12,863 nt of DNA, from NCBI GenBank assembly GCA_023127875.1, contig JAGMFA010000053.1, positions 1-12,863 of the forward strand, given 5' to 3'. Below, one piece after another: positions 5,622 to 12,841 of the stretch (its first letter is position 1; every line of letters starts with the position of its first letter). Below the pieces are notes generated by a model that saw nothing but the letters and a program-made list of their open reading frames with translations, did not search any database and was not told where the DNA came from. This stretch comes from Candidatus Zixiibacteriota bacterium (lineage in GTDB: Bacteria > Zixibacteria > MSB-5A5 > SM1-73). The position numbers and the translations under genes were made by a program.

Positions 5622-8024
5622 TTATCTTCTCAGAGTGGCACCAAAGCTTCTCTCCAGCTCCGAGATCACCTTTCGGTGAATTTGATCCACCTCCTCTTCT
5701 GTTAATGTTTTTTCCTTTAAGCGATATCGAATAGAGTAAGCTAAGCTTTTTTTGCCAGCAGGAACCTGTTTTCCTTTATACACATCAAATAAGGTAACCT
5801 CCACCACCATACCCCCTCCCACCTCTTCTATCTTATCCCCCACCATCTTGGAAAGTAGCGTCTCATCCACCACCACGGCTATGTCACGAACTACCGGAGG
5901 AAACTTGGACAGAGAAGAAAACCGTTTTCTTTGAGGCACCCGGGCGGAAAATTTCTCAAAATCCAGTTCCGTCCAGAAAACCTTGTCTTTGATTTCGAAA
6001 ACATCCAAAATCTCCCCAGTTATCTCACCCAACAGTCCAACCTTTTCCTCTCCCATCCGAATATGGAAACATCTATCCTCCTTCAGAAAAGCATTCCTGC
6101 AAGGATTTAGCTCAAATGAGAGTAGAAGATGGTCGAACAACCCCTCCAGGATTCCTTTGAGATCAAAAAGATCTGTCTCCCTCTCTTCAGTTTCCCAATA
6201 ACGGGGTTCTCTGTTTCCGGAGATAGCTATACCCAGATGAAGCCTCTCCTCTGGCAACCGGTCCCTTGAACCCTGTGGGTTCCTTTTAGCGAAAAATACC
6301 TTCCCCAGTTCGAATATCCTCAAATTCCTCTCCAGCCGGTTTTTGTTCCGGCTCACCACCGAAAGAAGATTGTAAGCCAGCGTGGTGGAAAGGACAGAGA
6401 GGTCCTGGCTCAAAGGGTTGCTTATGCTAACCTGGGGAACATCAGGATTCAATTTCGTCAGCATCGCAGGGTCCACCAGATTATTGGTGATCACCTCAAA
6501 GAATCCTCTTCCCACCAGGAATTCTTTGATTTTTTGGGAAACCTCATCCTCCCAGTGTATCTCCGTCACCAGGTCCCCCCCGGCTCTCAAGGTGGTCTTT
6601 ATATTGTCGTAACCATAGATACGAGCTATCTCCTCTACCAGATCGATCTCCCGGGTCAGATCAGGTCTGAAAGTGGGAATTTCCACCTCCAGATCATGGT
6701 TCTTCCCGCCTTCGACGGAAAGTTCCAAACTTCTCAATATGCTTCTAATCTGTTGCGGCTGGAGATCGGTGCTCAAGAGTTTATTAACCCGTTTTGGTCT
6801 TAAAGTTATTTGAACCGGATGAATAGAAGAAGGATAGCTATCCACCACACCCTTTAATACTTTGCCAAAAGTTAAGTTCTGCAAAAGCTCAGCCGCGCGA
6901 TCGATGGCTTTCACCACTCCATTGGGATCGGCTCCTCTTTCGAACCTCTGAGATGATTCGGTGGTTATGCCCAAAAATATCCGTCCTCTCCGGATAACTT
7001 TCGGATCAAAATAGGCGCTTTCCAGAAGGACTGTTCGGGTATCTGGATCCACCTCGCTTTCCAAGCCTCCCATTATTCCAGCAATAGCTACCGGTTTTGT
7101 CCCATCGGTGATGAGCAAAACTTCCCGACTTAAGGTGCGTTCAACCTCATCTAAGGTAACGAACTTTTCCCCATCCTGCGCTCTTCTCACCACCACATTT
7201 TTTTGTCCGAAGAGCTTATAGTCAAAAGCGTGCAAGGGATGTCCCAACTCCAACATCACCAAATTGGTTATATCCACCACATTGTTTATAGGACGCATCC
7301 CGGCTGATTGTAACTTCCTCTTCAGCCAGAAGGGGGATTCGGCTATCTTGACATCTTCAATCACCCGGGCGGCATATCTGGGGCAGGCTTGGGGATCTAA
7401 AATCTCCACCTGCACCCGATTTTGAGCCATCTCTTCACTTTCGCGCAGACCCACTTCTCTCTTTCTTAACCGACTTCCGCATAAAGCTGCCACCTCTCTG
7501 GCCACTCCCATGATGGAAAGACAATCAGATCGATTGGGGGTTAGGTCTATATCCAGAATGTAATCTTCCAACTTAAGTGCCGAGGAGATCGATTCTCCCA
7601 CCTTAAGATCCGCATCCAGAATCATGATCCCCTCCTCATCCTCCCCCAGGTCCAGTTCCTTCTCCGAGCAGATCATGCCGTAAGAATCCACACCCCTCAA
7701 GTTATTTTTGTTGATCTGAATTCCAACGGGTAACTTAGCACCGATCAGAGCCACCGGGACTTTGGCTTTCTCAGCTACGTTAGAAGCACCGCATACGATC
7801 TGAAGGTTCTCCGATCCGATCGCCACCTCACATACAGATAGCTTATCTGCCTGTGGATGTTTGGATACTTTCCTGATCTCTCCCACCACCACCTTACCCA
7901 AATCCCTGCCCACCGGCGTGATGGTCTCCACCTCCAGACCAGCGTCGGTAAGTCGGGAAGCTAACTCTTCAACTGAGAGATCGAAATCAACAAATTCTTT
8001 GAGCCATCTAACACTTACTTTCAT
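5622..8024 (-). CDS. pheT: Phenylalanyl-tRNA synthetase beta subunit
   Basis: Large subunit of the alpha2-beta2 enzyme that charges tRNA-Phe. At 800 residues it is full length. The order is: N-terminal segment (1-38); EMAP-like tRNA-binding OB fold (about 40-150, with SKHPQADKLSVCEV and IVCGASNV); B3/B4 editing domain (about 210-385, with RPINNVVDITN and GHPLHAFD, and later ERGADPNGV); B5 domain (about 405-475, ending EEIARIYGYDNI); catalytic-like core (about 490-690, inactive in this subunit); and a C-terminal anticodon-binding FDX-ACB domain (about 705-800, KFPPVVRDIAVVV). B3/B4 is the site that removes mischarged Tyr-tRNA-Phe. The ATG begins one nucleotide after the pheS TAG, which implies translational coupling and equal subunit supply. 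Confidence 0.98.
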   Translation of the reverse strand: MKVSVRWLKEFVDFDLSVEELASRLTDAGLEVETITPVGRDLGKVVVGEIRKVSKHPQADKLSVCEVAIGSENLQIVCGASNVAEKAKVPVALIGAKLPVGIQINKNNLRGVDSYGMICSEKELDLGEDEEGIMILDADLKVGESISSALKLEDYILDIDLTPNRSDCLSIMGVAREVAALCGSRLRKREVGLRESEEMAQNRVQVEILDPQACPRYAARVIEDVKIAESPFWLKRKLQSAGMRPINNVVDITNLVMLELGHPLHAFDYKLFGQKNVVVRRAQDGEKFVTLDEVERTLSREVLLITDGTKPVAIAGIMGGLESEVDPDTRTVLLESAYFDPKVIRRGRIFLGITTESSQRFERGADPNGVVKAIDRAAELLQNLTFGKVLKGVVDSYPSSIHPVQITLRPKRVNKLLSTDLQPQQIRSILRSLELSVEGGKNHDLEVEIPTFRPDLTREIDLVEEIARIYGYDNIKTTLRAGGDLVTEIHWEDEVSQKIKEFLVGRGFFEVITNNLVDPAMLTKLNPDVPQVSISNPLSQDLSVLSTTLAYNLLSVVSRNKNRLERNLRIFELGKVFFAKRNPQGSRDRLPEERLHLGIAISGNREPRYWETEERETDLFDLKGILEGLFDHLLLSFELNPCRNAFLKEDRCFHIRMGEEKVGLLGEITGEILDVFEIKDKVFWTELDFEKFSARVPQRKRFSSLSKFPPVVRDIAVVVDETLLSKMVGDKIEEVGGGMVVEVTLFDVYKGKQVPAGKKSLAYSIRYRLKEKTLTEEEVDQIHRKVISELERSFGATLRR

Positions 8025-8025
8025 G

Positions 8026-9063
8026 CTAAAACTGCCTCAAAAATCTAAGATCATTTTCGTAGAAGAGCCGAATGTCGTCAATCCTATATTTTAGCATGGC
8101 GATACGGTCCACCCCCATGCCGAAGGCATAGCCTGAATATATCTCTGGATCATAGCCCACCACTTTGAGTACTTCTGGATCTATCATGCCTGCCCCCAAA
8201 ATCTCCAGCCATCCTCTGTGTTTGCACACACCACAACCTTTCCCTCCACAGATCACACAGGAGATGTCCACCTCGGCTGAAGGCTCGGTGAAGGGGAAGA
8301 AGCTGGCTCTGAATCTCAAAGCCACATCTTTGCCAAACAACTCCCACACGAAGGCAGAAAGAACCCCTTTAAGATCAGCAAAGGTGACATCTTTGTCTAC
8401 ATAAAATCCCTCCACCTGATAAAAAGTGCAGAAACTCCGAGCGTTGATGGCCTCGTTTCGATAACACCTTCCTGGAGCGATGATCCTAACCGGAGGTTTT
8501 CTCTTCTCGAACACCCTTATCTGAACTGGCGAGGTATGGGTTCGAAGGAGGAGATCATCTTTTATATAGAAGGTATCCTGCATGTCTCTGGCCGGATGGT
8601 CTAAAGGAAAGTTAAGGGCGGAGAAGTTGTAATAGTCCGTCTCCACATCCGGTCCTTTGGCCACCTCAAACCCCATCCCATAAAAAATCTCTATGATCTT
8701 TTCATTTATCTGAGTGAGGGGATGCACTCTCCCCTCCCATCCCTTCCTTCCCGGAAGGGTGTAGTCGAAGAATTGCTTTTCCCTTCGCTGGGCAAACTCC
8801 AACTCTTCCAGCTCTCTTCTCCTATTAAGGAGAACCTCCTCTACTTGACTTTTGAGCTGATTGGAGAGTTTGCCTAAAGCCGGACGCTCCTTTTCAGGGA
8901 AATCTTTCAGGCTTTTCAGCAGGGTGGTGATGATCCCCTTCCTCCCTAAATATTTAACCCTCACCTGTTCCAATCCCTCAAGCTCGCCAGTTTGCTCTAT
9001 CTTCAGAAGAGCTTCCTTTTGCGCTTTTTCAAGTGACTGTTGGAATTTGGTCGCGCTTGACAT
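8026..9063 (-). CDS. pheS: Phenylalanyl-tRNA synthetase alpha subunit
   Basis: Catalytic subunit of phenylalanyl-tRNA synthetase, a class II enzyme, 345 residues. An N-terminal coiled-coil tRNA-binding arm (1-90, with VRVKYLGRKG) precedes the catalytic core: HPLTQIN (114-120), RTHTSPVQIRVFE (174-186), motif 2 GRCYRNEAINARS (198-210) and motif 3 GYAFGMGVDR (311-320). The Ala in GYAFG is the residue known to set Phe specificity. Motif 2 reads YRNEA rather than the common YRRDxxDATH, and four cysteines (269, 272, 277, 280; CVICGGKGCGVC) may bind zinc. From memory of the family, both traits are typical of Bacteroidota-like PheS. The start ATG is preceded by a repeat element that ends about 9 nt upstream, and no Shine-Dalgarno is visible. 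Confidence 0.97.
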   Translation of the reverse strand: MSSATKFQQSLEKAQKEALLKIEQTGELEGLEQVRVKYLGRKGIITTLLKSLKDFPEKERPALGKLSNQLKSQVEEVLLNRRRELEELEFAQRREKQFFDYTLPGRKGWEGRVHPLTQINEKIIEIFYGMGFEVAKGPDVETDYYNFSALNFPLDHPARDMQDTFYIKDDLLLRTHTSPVQIRVFEKRKPPVRIIAPGRCYRNEAINARSFCTFYQVEGFYVDKDVTFADLKGVLSAFVWELFGKDVALRFRASFFPFTEPSAEVDISCVICGGKGCGVCKHRGWLEILGAGMIDPEVLKVVGYDPEIYSGYAFGMGVDRIAMLKYRIDDIRLFYENDLRFLRQF

Positions 9064-9072
9064 AATTTAAGT

Positions 9073-9180
9073 CGTAGGGACAGCCCTTCAGGGTGAATCC
9101 CTTCAGGATGAACCCTTGTGGCTGTCCTCATCAGGATTAGGACAGGGATTCATCCTGAAGGACAAGCCCTTGTTCCTACG
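9073..9180. repeat. Inverted-repeat element directly upstream of pheS
   Basis: The outer arms CGTAGGGACA (9073-9082) and TGTTCCTACG (9171-9180) match at 9 of 10 positions. The inner arms TTCAGGATGAA (9102-9112) and TTCATCCTGAA (9149-9159) are a perfect 11 bp. The word GCCCTTCAGGGTGAATCC (9083-9100) recurs exactly at 2751-2768, and 9119-9143 resembles 2906-2929. The element fills the pheS side of the rplT-pheS spacer. The other half of that spacer (9181-9314) shows no gene and no convincing promoter or terminator. Confidence 0.75.
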
Positions 9181-9314
9181 CTACTGGATAAGATTCTGGA
9201 AACTGGCTTTATCGGAAGTTAAAGTCTTAAGATGTTCGAGACCTGATTGTAAAAGACGCCAGAAAACATATCACATTAAAAGCTATCTGAGATTTCTAAA
9301 GTTTATTAAGCCTT

Positions 9315-9674
9315 TTAGCTGGCTTTGGATTTTGAAGCCAGCTCAGCTAATTTAGCAAAGCCCTCTTTATCTCGAACTGCCATATCTGCCAGAACCTTTC
9401 GATCTAAAATCACCCCAGCCTTCTTTAAGCCGTTGATAAAAAGGCTATATGAGAGTCCAGAAAGTCTGGCGGCGGCATTGATCCGCACTATCCAGAGTCG
9501 ACGGAAATCCCTTTTCCTCCTTCTTCGATGCGCATAGGCATAAGCCATTCCTCGTTGCACCGATTCTTTGGCAGTGCGATAGAGCTTGCTTCTGCCTCCA
9601 TAATATCCCTTGGCGGCTTTCAGTATCTTTTTCCTTCTTGCACGTGAAGCCACTGTATTTGCTGCTCTGGGCAT
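9315..9674 (-). CDS. rplT: 50S ribosomal protein L20
   Basis: Early-binding 23S rRNA protein needed for assembly of the large ribosomal subunit, and in many bacteria the autogenous repressor of its own operon. It has 119 residues, the normal size. Hallmarks are the basic N-terminus [30 protein letters not shown], the [19 protein letters not shown] stretch (about 55-73) and the C-terminal [29 protein letters not shown] at 9677 lies one codon upstream, but the ATG at 9674 is preferred because AGGAGG sits 6 nt before it and the family begins M-P-R. It begins 11 nt after rpmI and closes the infC-rpmI-rplT cluster. Confidence 0.98.
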   Translation of the reverse strand: MPRAANTVASRARRKKILKAAKGYYGGRSKLYRTAKESVQRGMAYAYAHRRRRKRDFRRLWIVRINAAARLSGLSYSLFINGLKKAGVILDRKVLADMAVRDKEGFAKLAELASKSKAS

Positions 9675-9685
9675 CAAAGTCCTCC

Positions 9686-9880
9686 TTAGCTGGCTAACAG
9701 CCTTCTTACCTTATGTTCATCAGCTTTATCCACCAATCCCGCTTTCCTTAAGTTTCTTTTTCTTTTGGCGCTCTTCTTACCCAAAAGATGCCCTCTGAAG
9801 GCTTTGCTTCTTTTGAATTTCCCCCCGCCCGTCTTTTTGAATCTTTTGGCGGCACCTCTGTTTGTTTTCATCTTAGGCAA
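9686..9880 (-). CDS. rpmI: 50S ribosomal protein L35
   Basis: Small, highly basic large-subunit protein, 64 residues, as expected for the family. The sequence [20 protein letters not shown] and the later [18 protein letters not shown] are the family signature. The conserved N-terminus M-P-K-M-K-T begins at a TTG codon (9880-9878) preceded by GGAGG with a 9-nt spacer, so TTG is taken as the start. The ATG three codons later would lose conserved residues, and the frame extending back to 9925 would add unrelated ones. A hairpin overlaps the region just upstream of the ribosome site. Confidence 0.95.
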   Translation of the reverse strand: MPKMKTNRGAAKRFKKTGGGKFKRSKAFRGHLLGKKSAKRKRNLRKAGLVDKADEHKVRRLLAS

Positions 9881-9897
9881 CTGACTATCCCTCCATC

Positions 9898-9915
9898 TTG
9901 TTAGGTGCTTAACAA
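9898..9915 (-). promoter_or_regulatory. Hairpin upstream of the rpmI ribosome site
   Basis: On the minus strand TTGTTA, a 6-nt loop and TAACAA form a perfect 6-bp stem that ends shortly before the rpmI Shine-Dalgarno (about 9889-9893). In Escherichia coli L20 binds the messenger just upstream of rpmI to repress it, so the position invites comparison. No L20-site sequence match can be claimed. Confidence 0.35.
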
Positions 9916-9980
9916 TATACGTCAATTCATTGAGTTAATTTGTTGATAAGAAAACACTTGAGTCAGATCGATTTGAGATT

Positions 9981-10517
9981 TTAGGATGAAGCCGGGCTTT
10001 TCTCCTGTGTCTTGGGCACAAAAATCAAAGTCAGAATGCGACCCTCCATCTTGGGTCTGGGACCTGGTTCTCCCACGGCAGAAAGGTCCGCCTTCAGTTT
10101 GTCCAATATCTTCTGCCCGAACTCCATATGAGCTCTCTCCCGTCCCCTGAACACCACCAGAACCTTCACCTTGTTGCCCTGAGTTAAAAACTCCCGAACA
10201 TGTCTCATCTTGAAGGTGTAATCATGATCGTCGATTTTGGGTCTGAAACGCATCTCCTTGAGTTGTAAGAAACGCTGCTTTTTCTTGGCGTCCTTTGCCT
10301 TCTTGGAAAGCTCATATTTGTATTTCCCGTAATCCAGTATCTTACAAACTGGCGGTCTGGCTCCTGGAGAAACCTCCACCAGATCATACCCTCTCTCTGC
10401 CGCCATCTTGATAGCGTCTCTGGTGGGCATGATCCCTATCTGTTCGCCATTTTCCCCGATAACTCTCACCTGGGAAAAACGAATTCTTCGATTAACCCTG
10501 ATCTCCTTGGCTCTTAT
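9981..10517 (-). CDS. infC: Translation initiation factor IF-3 (probable AUA start)
   Basis: Binds the 30S subunit, blocks premature joining with 50S and checks start-codon and initiator-tRNA pairing. The N-terminal domain (VRVIGENGEQIGIM to VCKILDYGKYKYE) leads through a lysine-rich linker helix to the C-terminal domain (KEMRFRPKIDDHDYTFKMRHVREFL to LTLIFVPK). A GTG at 10469 would give 162 residues but would cut off conserved sequence: the frame reads IRAKEIRVNRRIRFSQ immediately upstream. No ATG, GTG or TTG exists between that GTG and an in-frame TGA at 10526-10524. An ATA at 10517-10515 lies 9 nt after a strong GGAGG and gives 178 residues, the normal length. IF3 discriminates against such codons, so an AUA start would create autoregulation, as known for the AUU start in E. 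coli. ATC (10502) or ATT (10484) are less likely alternatives. Confidence 0.93.
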   Translation of the reverse strand: MRAKEIRVNRRIRFSQVRVIGENGEQIGIMPTRDAIKMAAERGYDLVEVSPGARPPVCKILDYGKYKYELSKKAKDAKKKQRFLQLKEMRFRPKIDDHDYTFKMRHVREFLTQGNKVKVLVVFRGRERAHMEFGQKILDKLKADLSAVGEPGPRPKMEGRILTLIFVPKTQEKSPASS

Positions 10518-10524
10518 TGGAACT

Positions 10525-10534
10525 CACCTCCTTT
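10525..10534 (-). promoter_or_regulatory. Strong ribosome binding site that decides the infC start
   Basis: AAAGGAGGTG (10534-10525) is close to the full anti-Shine-Dalgarno complement. The nearest fitting initiation codon is ATA at 10517. The GTG at 10469 lies more than 50 nt away, too far to use this site. Confidence 0.75.
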
Positions 10535-10573
10535 CTTTCCTCTTTGTGTTTACTGAGAGGAGTTATTACTCTT

Positions 10574-10598
10574 AAAAAAATTGGGGCTTTCAAAAAGC
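10574..10598 (-). terminator. Possible leader terminator before infC
   Basis: On the minus strand GCTTT, a 3-nt loop and AAAGC (10598-10586) are followed by CCCAA and a run of seven T (10580-10574), about 57 nt before the proposed infC start. The stem is short and the U-tract is offset by 5 nt, so it may be weak. It could be an attenuator in the infC leader or the end of the thrS transcript. Confidence 0.35.
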
Positions 10599-10620
10599 GT
10601 CACGTTTTAAGAATTTGCTC

Positions 10621-10763
10621 TAGGAGTCTGTTTGAGAAATGCTAAAGTCATATTTCCGAGCCCTATATATTGTAGTGTGAGATTGTAGTTGCCCAATTTA
10701 TTGGGCTCGATAAATCGAGTCTCAAGATTCAAATGAACAACTACATTCTCGGACACGCTCCTA
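10621..10763 (-). promoter_or_regulatory. Branched inverted-repeat structure in the thrS-infC spacer
   Basis: Outer arms TAGGAGTCTGTTTGAGAA (10621-10638) and TTCTCGGACACGCTCCTA (10746-10763) match at 14 of 18 positions. Next inside, TGTAGTTG (10684-10691) pairs with CAACTACA (10738-10745). Within that are two perfect adjacent hairpins, CCCAA/TTGGG (10692-10705) and CTCGAT/ATCGAG (10706-10719), and a small TTCA/TGAA hairpin (10728-10737). As minus-strand RNA this folds into a multi-branched structure in the infC leader. It may be an L20-type autoregulatory leader or a mobile inverted-repeat element. No match to a known L20 leader can be asserted from sight. Confidence 0.5.
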
Positions 10764-10782
10764 GAGAACTTTTCGTCTTTGT

Positions 10783-12720
10783 TTAGATGGCTATGGGTTC
10801 TACGGCTTTGGTCTTTACCTCCTCCTTCAACTTGTGGATGATTTCATCTAAGTCGAATCGACCTAAATCTCCTTCTTTGTGCCTTCTCACTGAAACGTTT
10901 TTATCCTGAACCTCTTTTTTGCCCACGATAAACATATACGGTATCTTTTCCTTTTCCGCCTCTCTTATTTTATAGTTTATCTTCTCGTTTCTATCGTCCA
11001 GTTCCACCCGAAAGAGTTCTTCTTTCAGTCTACTTTCTATTTCGGCAGAATAGGAATTTTGTTGATCGGTGATGGGCATCACCCGAACCTGCACCGGAGA
11101 AAGCCACAGGGGAAATGCTCCCCCATAATGCTCAATCAACACTCCGAAGAATCGCTCTAGCGACCCTAATAAAGCCCGATGAATCATTATGGGTCGGTGA
11201 AAATTTCCATCCGAATCCACAAAGGAAAGATCAAATCTCTCCGGGATGTTGAAATCAAACTGGATGGTGGTGCACTGGTGGGGTCTTCCCATAACGTCTT
11301 CGATTTTCAGATCGATCTTGGGACCATAGAAGGCACCACCCCCTTCATCCACTTCGAACTCCAGATTTTGCTTCTCCAAAGCCCGTCTCAGAGCATCCTG
11401 CGCTTTTTCCCAGTTTTGCTCCTCCCCTATGGATTTCTCTGGTTGTGTCGATAAGAATATCTGATATTTCTCGAAGCCCAAGGTCTTCAGCATGGAGAGT
11501 GAGAAATCCAGAAGCTTGACGACCTCCTCCTCCAGTTGCTCCGGCTTGCAGAATATGTGCGCATCGTCCATGGTAAAACCTCTCACTCGAAATAGTCCTT
11601 GTAACACGCCGGAACGCTCATACCGATAGCACGCGCCCAGTTCAGCCAGCCTGAGGGGAAGCTCCCTATAACTTCTGAGCTTGGATTTATAGATCAGAAT
11701 GTGAAAAGGGCAGTTCATCGGCTTGAGCAAGTATTGCTCATCTTCCACCTTCATGGGTGAATACATGTATTCCTGATAGAATCCAGTGTGTCCACTTTTC
11801 TCCCACAGATGCAGTCGAGCTACGTGAGGGGTGTAGATCAACTGATAATCGTGCTTCTGATGTTCCTCCACCCAGAAGTCCTCAATGATCTTCCGAATCT
11901 GTGCCCCCTTGGGATGCCATAGCACCAAGCCGGGTCCTATCTCATCTGAAATTGAAAAAAGCTCCAGTTCCTTTCCCAATACCCGATGGTCTCTTCTTTT
12001 CATCTCCTCAATTCTTTTCAGATATTGGTCCAGCTCATCTTTTGTGGGGAAGGAAATACCATAGATGCGTTGAAGCATGGGATTTTTCTCAGAGCCTCTC
12101 CAGTAAGCTCCAGCTACACTTAAAAGCTTGAAGCTTTTGATCACCCCAGTGGAAGGAAGGTGCGGTCCCCGACACAGATCCACAAAATCGTCGTGCTGAT
12201 ACAAAACCACCTTATCCCCCTCCAACTCGGAAAGTATCTCTAACTTATAATTTTCACCTTTTTGTTTGAATATCTCCTCTGCTTCTGACTTGTTGAGCAT
12301 TTTCTTTATGAAAGGATGATTTTGCTTGACGATTTCTTTCATTCTCTTTTCAATTCTTGCCAAGTCTTCAGGCTCGAATGGCTTTGGGGTATCGAAGTCA
12401 TAGTAGAATCCTTCTTTGATCGGAGGTCCGATGGCTAATTTCACGCCGGGAAAAAGATTCTGCACCGCCTGAGCCATAACATGCGAAGTACTATGCCAGA
12501 AGATCTCTTTACCTTCTTCAGAATCGAAGGTGATTATCCTGATTTCTGAATCCTTTTGCACCTTTTCAGACAAATCCACCATACTGCCATTCAGAAAGAC
12601 AGCCAGTGCAGTTTTAGCCAGAGCTGGATCCAAATCCCGAACGATCTGTGAAATCGTTATTTCGGCTGGATACTCTTTCCTCGATCCGTCAGGCAAAACC
12701 ACCGTCACTTTATCTGCCAT
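10783..12720 (-). CDS. thrS: Threonyl-tRNA synthetase
   Basis: Class II synthetase that charges tRNA-Thr, 645 residues, full length. An N-terminal TGS domain (about 1-65) is followed by the editing domain, which removes Ser-tRNA-Thr. Its site residues are visible as HSTSH (76-80) and CRGPH (183-187). The catalytic core (about 245-540) has the zinc ligand Cys336 in MNCPFH, motif 2 CYRYERSGVLQGLFRVRGFTMDDAH ending at His387, and the third ligand His in MIHRALLGS. The C-terminal anticodon-binding domain (about 545-640) has VRVMPIT and YMFIVGKKE. The ATG is preceded by AAGGAG with a 6-nt gap. It opens the series thrS-infC-rpmI-rplT-pheST, a common arrangement. The upstream leader is short and lacks T-box motifs. 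Confidence 0.98.
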   Translation of the reverse strand: MADKVTVVLPDGSRKEYPAEITISQIVRDLDPALAKTALAVFLNGSMVDLSEKVQKDSEIRIITFDSEEGKEIFWHSTSHVMAQAVQNLFPGVKLAIGPPIKEGFYYDFDTPKPFEPEDLARIEKRMKEIVKQNHPFIKKMLNKSEAEEIFKQKGENYKLEILSELEGDKVVLYQHDDFVDLCRGPHLPSTGVIKSFKLLSVAGAYWRGSEKNPMLQRIYGISFPTKDELDQYLKRIEEMKRRDHRVLGKELELFSISDEIGPGLVLWHPKGAQIRKIIEDFWVEEHQKHDYQLIYTPHVARLHLWEKSGHTGFYQEYMYSPMKVEDEQYLLKPMNCPFHILIYKSKLRSYRELPLRLAELGACYRYERSGVLQGLFRVRGFTMDDAHIFCKPEQLEEEVVKLLDFSLSMLKTLGFEKYQIFLSTQPEKSIGEEQNWEKAQDALRRALEKQNLEFEVDEGGGAFYGPKIDLKIEDVMGRPHQCTTIQFDFNIPERFDLSFVDSDGNFHRPIMIHRALLGSLERFFGVLIEHYGGAFPLWLSPVQVRVMPITDQQNSYSAEIESRLKEELFRVELDDRNEKINYKIREAEKEKIPYMFIVGKKEVQDKNVSVRRHKEGDLGRFDLDEIIHKLKEEVKTKAVEPIAI

Positions 12721-12744
12721 GAACTTCTCCTTGCATGTGGCTAT

Positions 12745-12781
12745 AAAAAATCACCCCACATCTTTTGGGGCGCAGCTCCCC
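12745..12781 (-). promoter_or_regulatory. Alternative hairpins with a U-tract in the thrS leader
   Basis: On the minus strand GGGG (12781-12778), CCCC (12770-12767) and GGGG (12757-12754) occur in order. The CCCC can pair with either partner. Pairing with the second gives a small stem followed by TGATTTTTT, like a terminator. Pairing with the first would prevent it. This resembles an attenuator, but the stems have only 4-5 bp. It could instead end the upstream tRNA transcript. Confidence 0.35.
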
Positions 12782-12805
12782 TCTGTGCTGGACCATCAAC
12801 CGATT

Positions 12806-12840
12806 ACTGTCAACTGTTCACTGTCTACTGTTTACTGTCT
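12806..12840. repeat. Five tandem 7-bp repeats beside the tRNA gene
   Basis: ACTGT recurs at exact 7-base spacing at 12806, 12813, 12820, 12827 and 12834, with two variable bases between (CA, TC, CT, TT, CT). The array begins one base after the encoded tRNA CCA end on the minus strand and lies upstream of the thrS leader. Confidence 0.85.
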
Positions 12841-12841
12841 A

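Noticed and set aside
8150..8347. Minus-strand 65-residue frame inside pheS
   Set aside because: Out-of-frame shadow of the pheS coding region with no independent support.
9184..9314. Possible remnant of a transposase zinc-ribbon on the plus strand (CSRPDCKRR)
   Set aside because: Only one short C-x4-C-like motif is seen, with no further transposase features, so it is not supported.
10467..10469. GTG as the start of infC
   Set aside because: It has no ribosome site and would remove conserved N-terminal residues of IF3.
12808..12813. TTGACA on the minus strand as a -35 box for thrS
   Set aside because: It is part of the 7-bp repeat, and no -10-like hexamer lies 16-18 nt downstream.
12721..12841. 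T-box riboswitch upstream of thrS
   Set aside because: The leader is about 120 nt and lacks the conserved T-box sequence and specifier stem.
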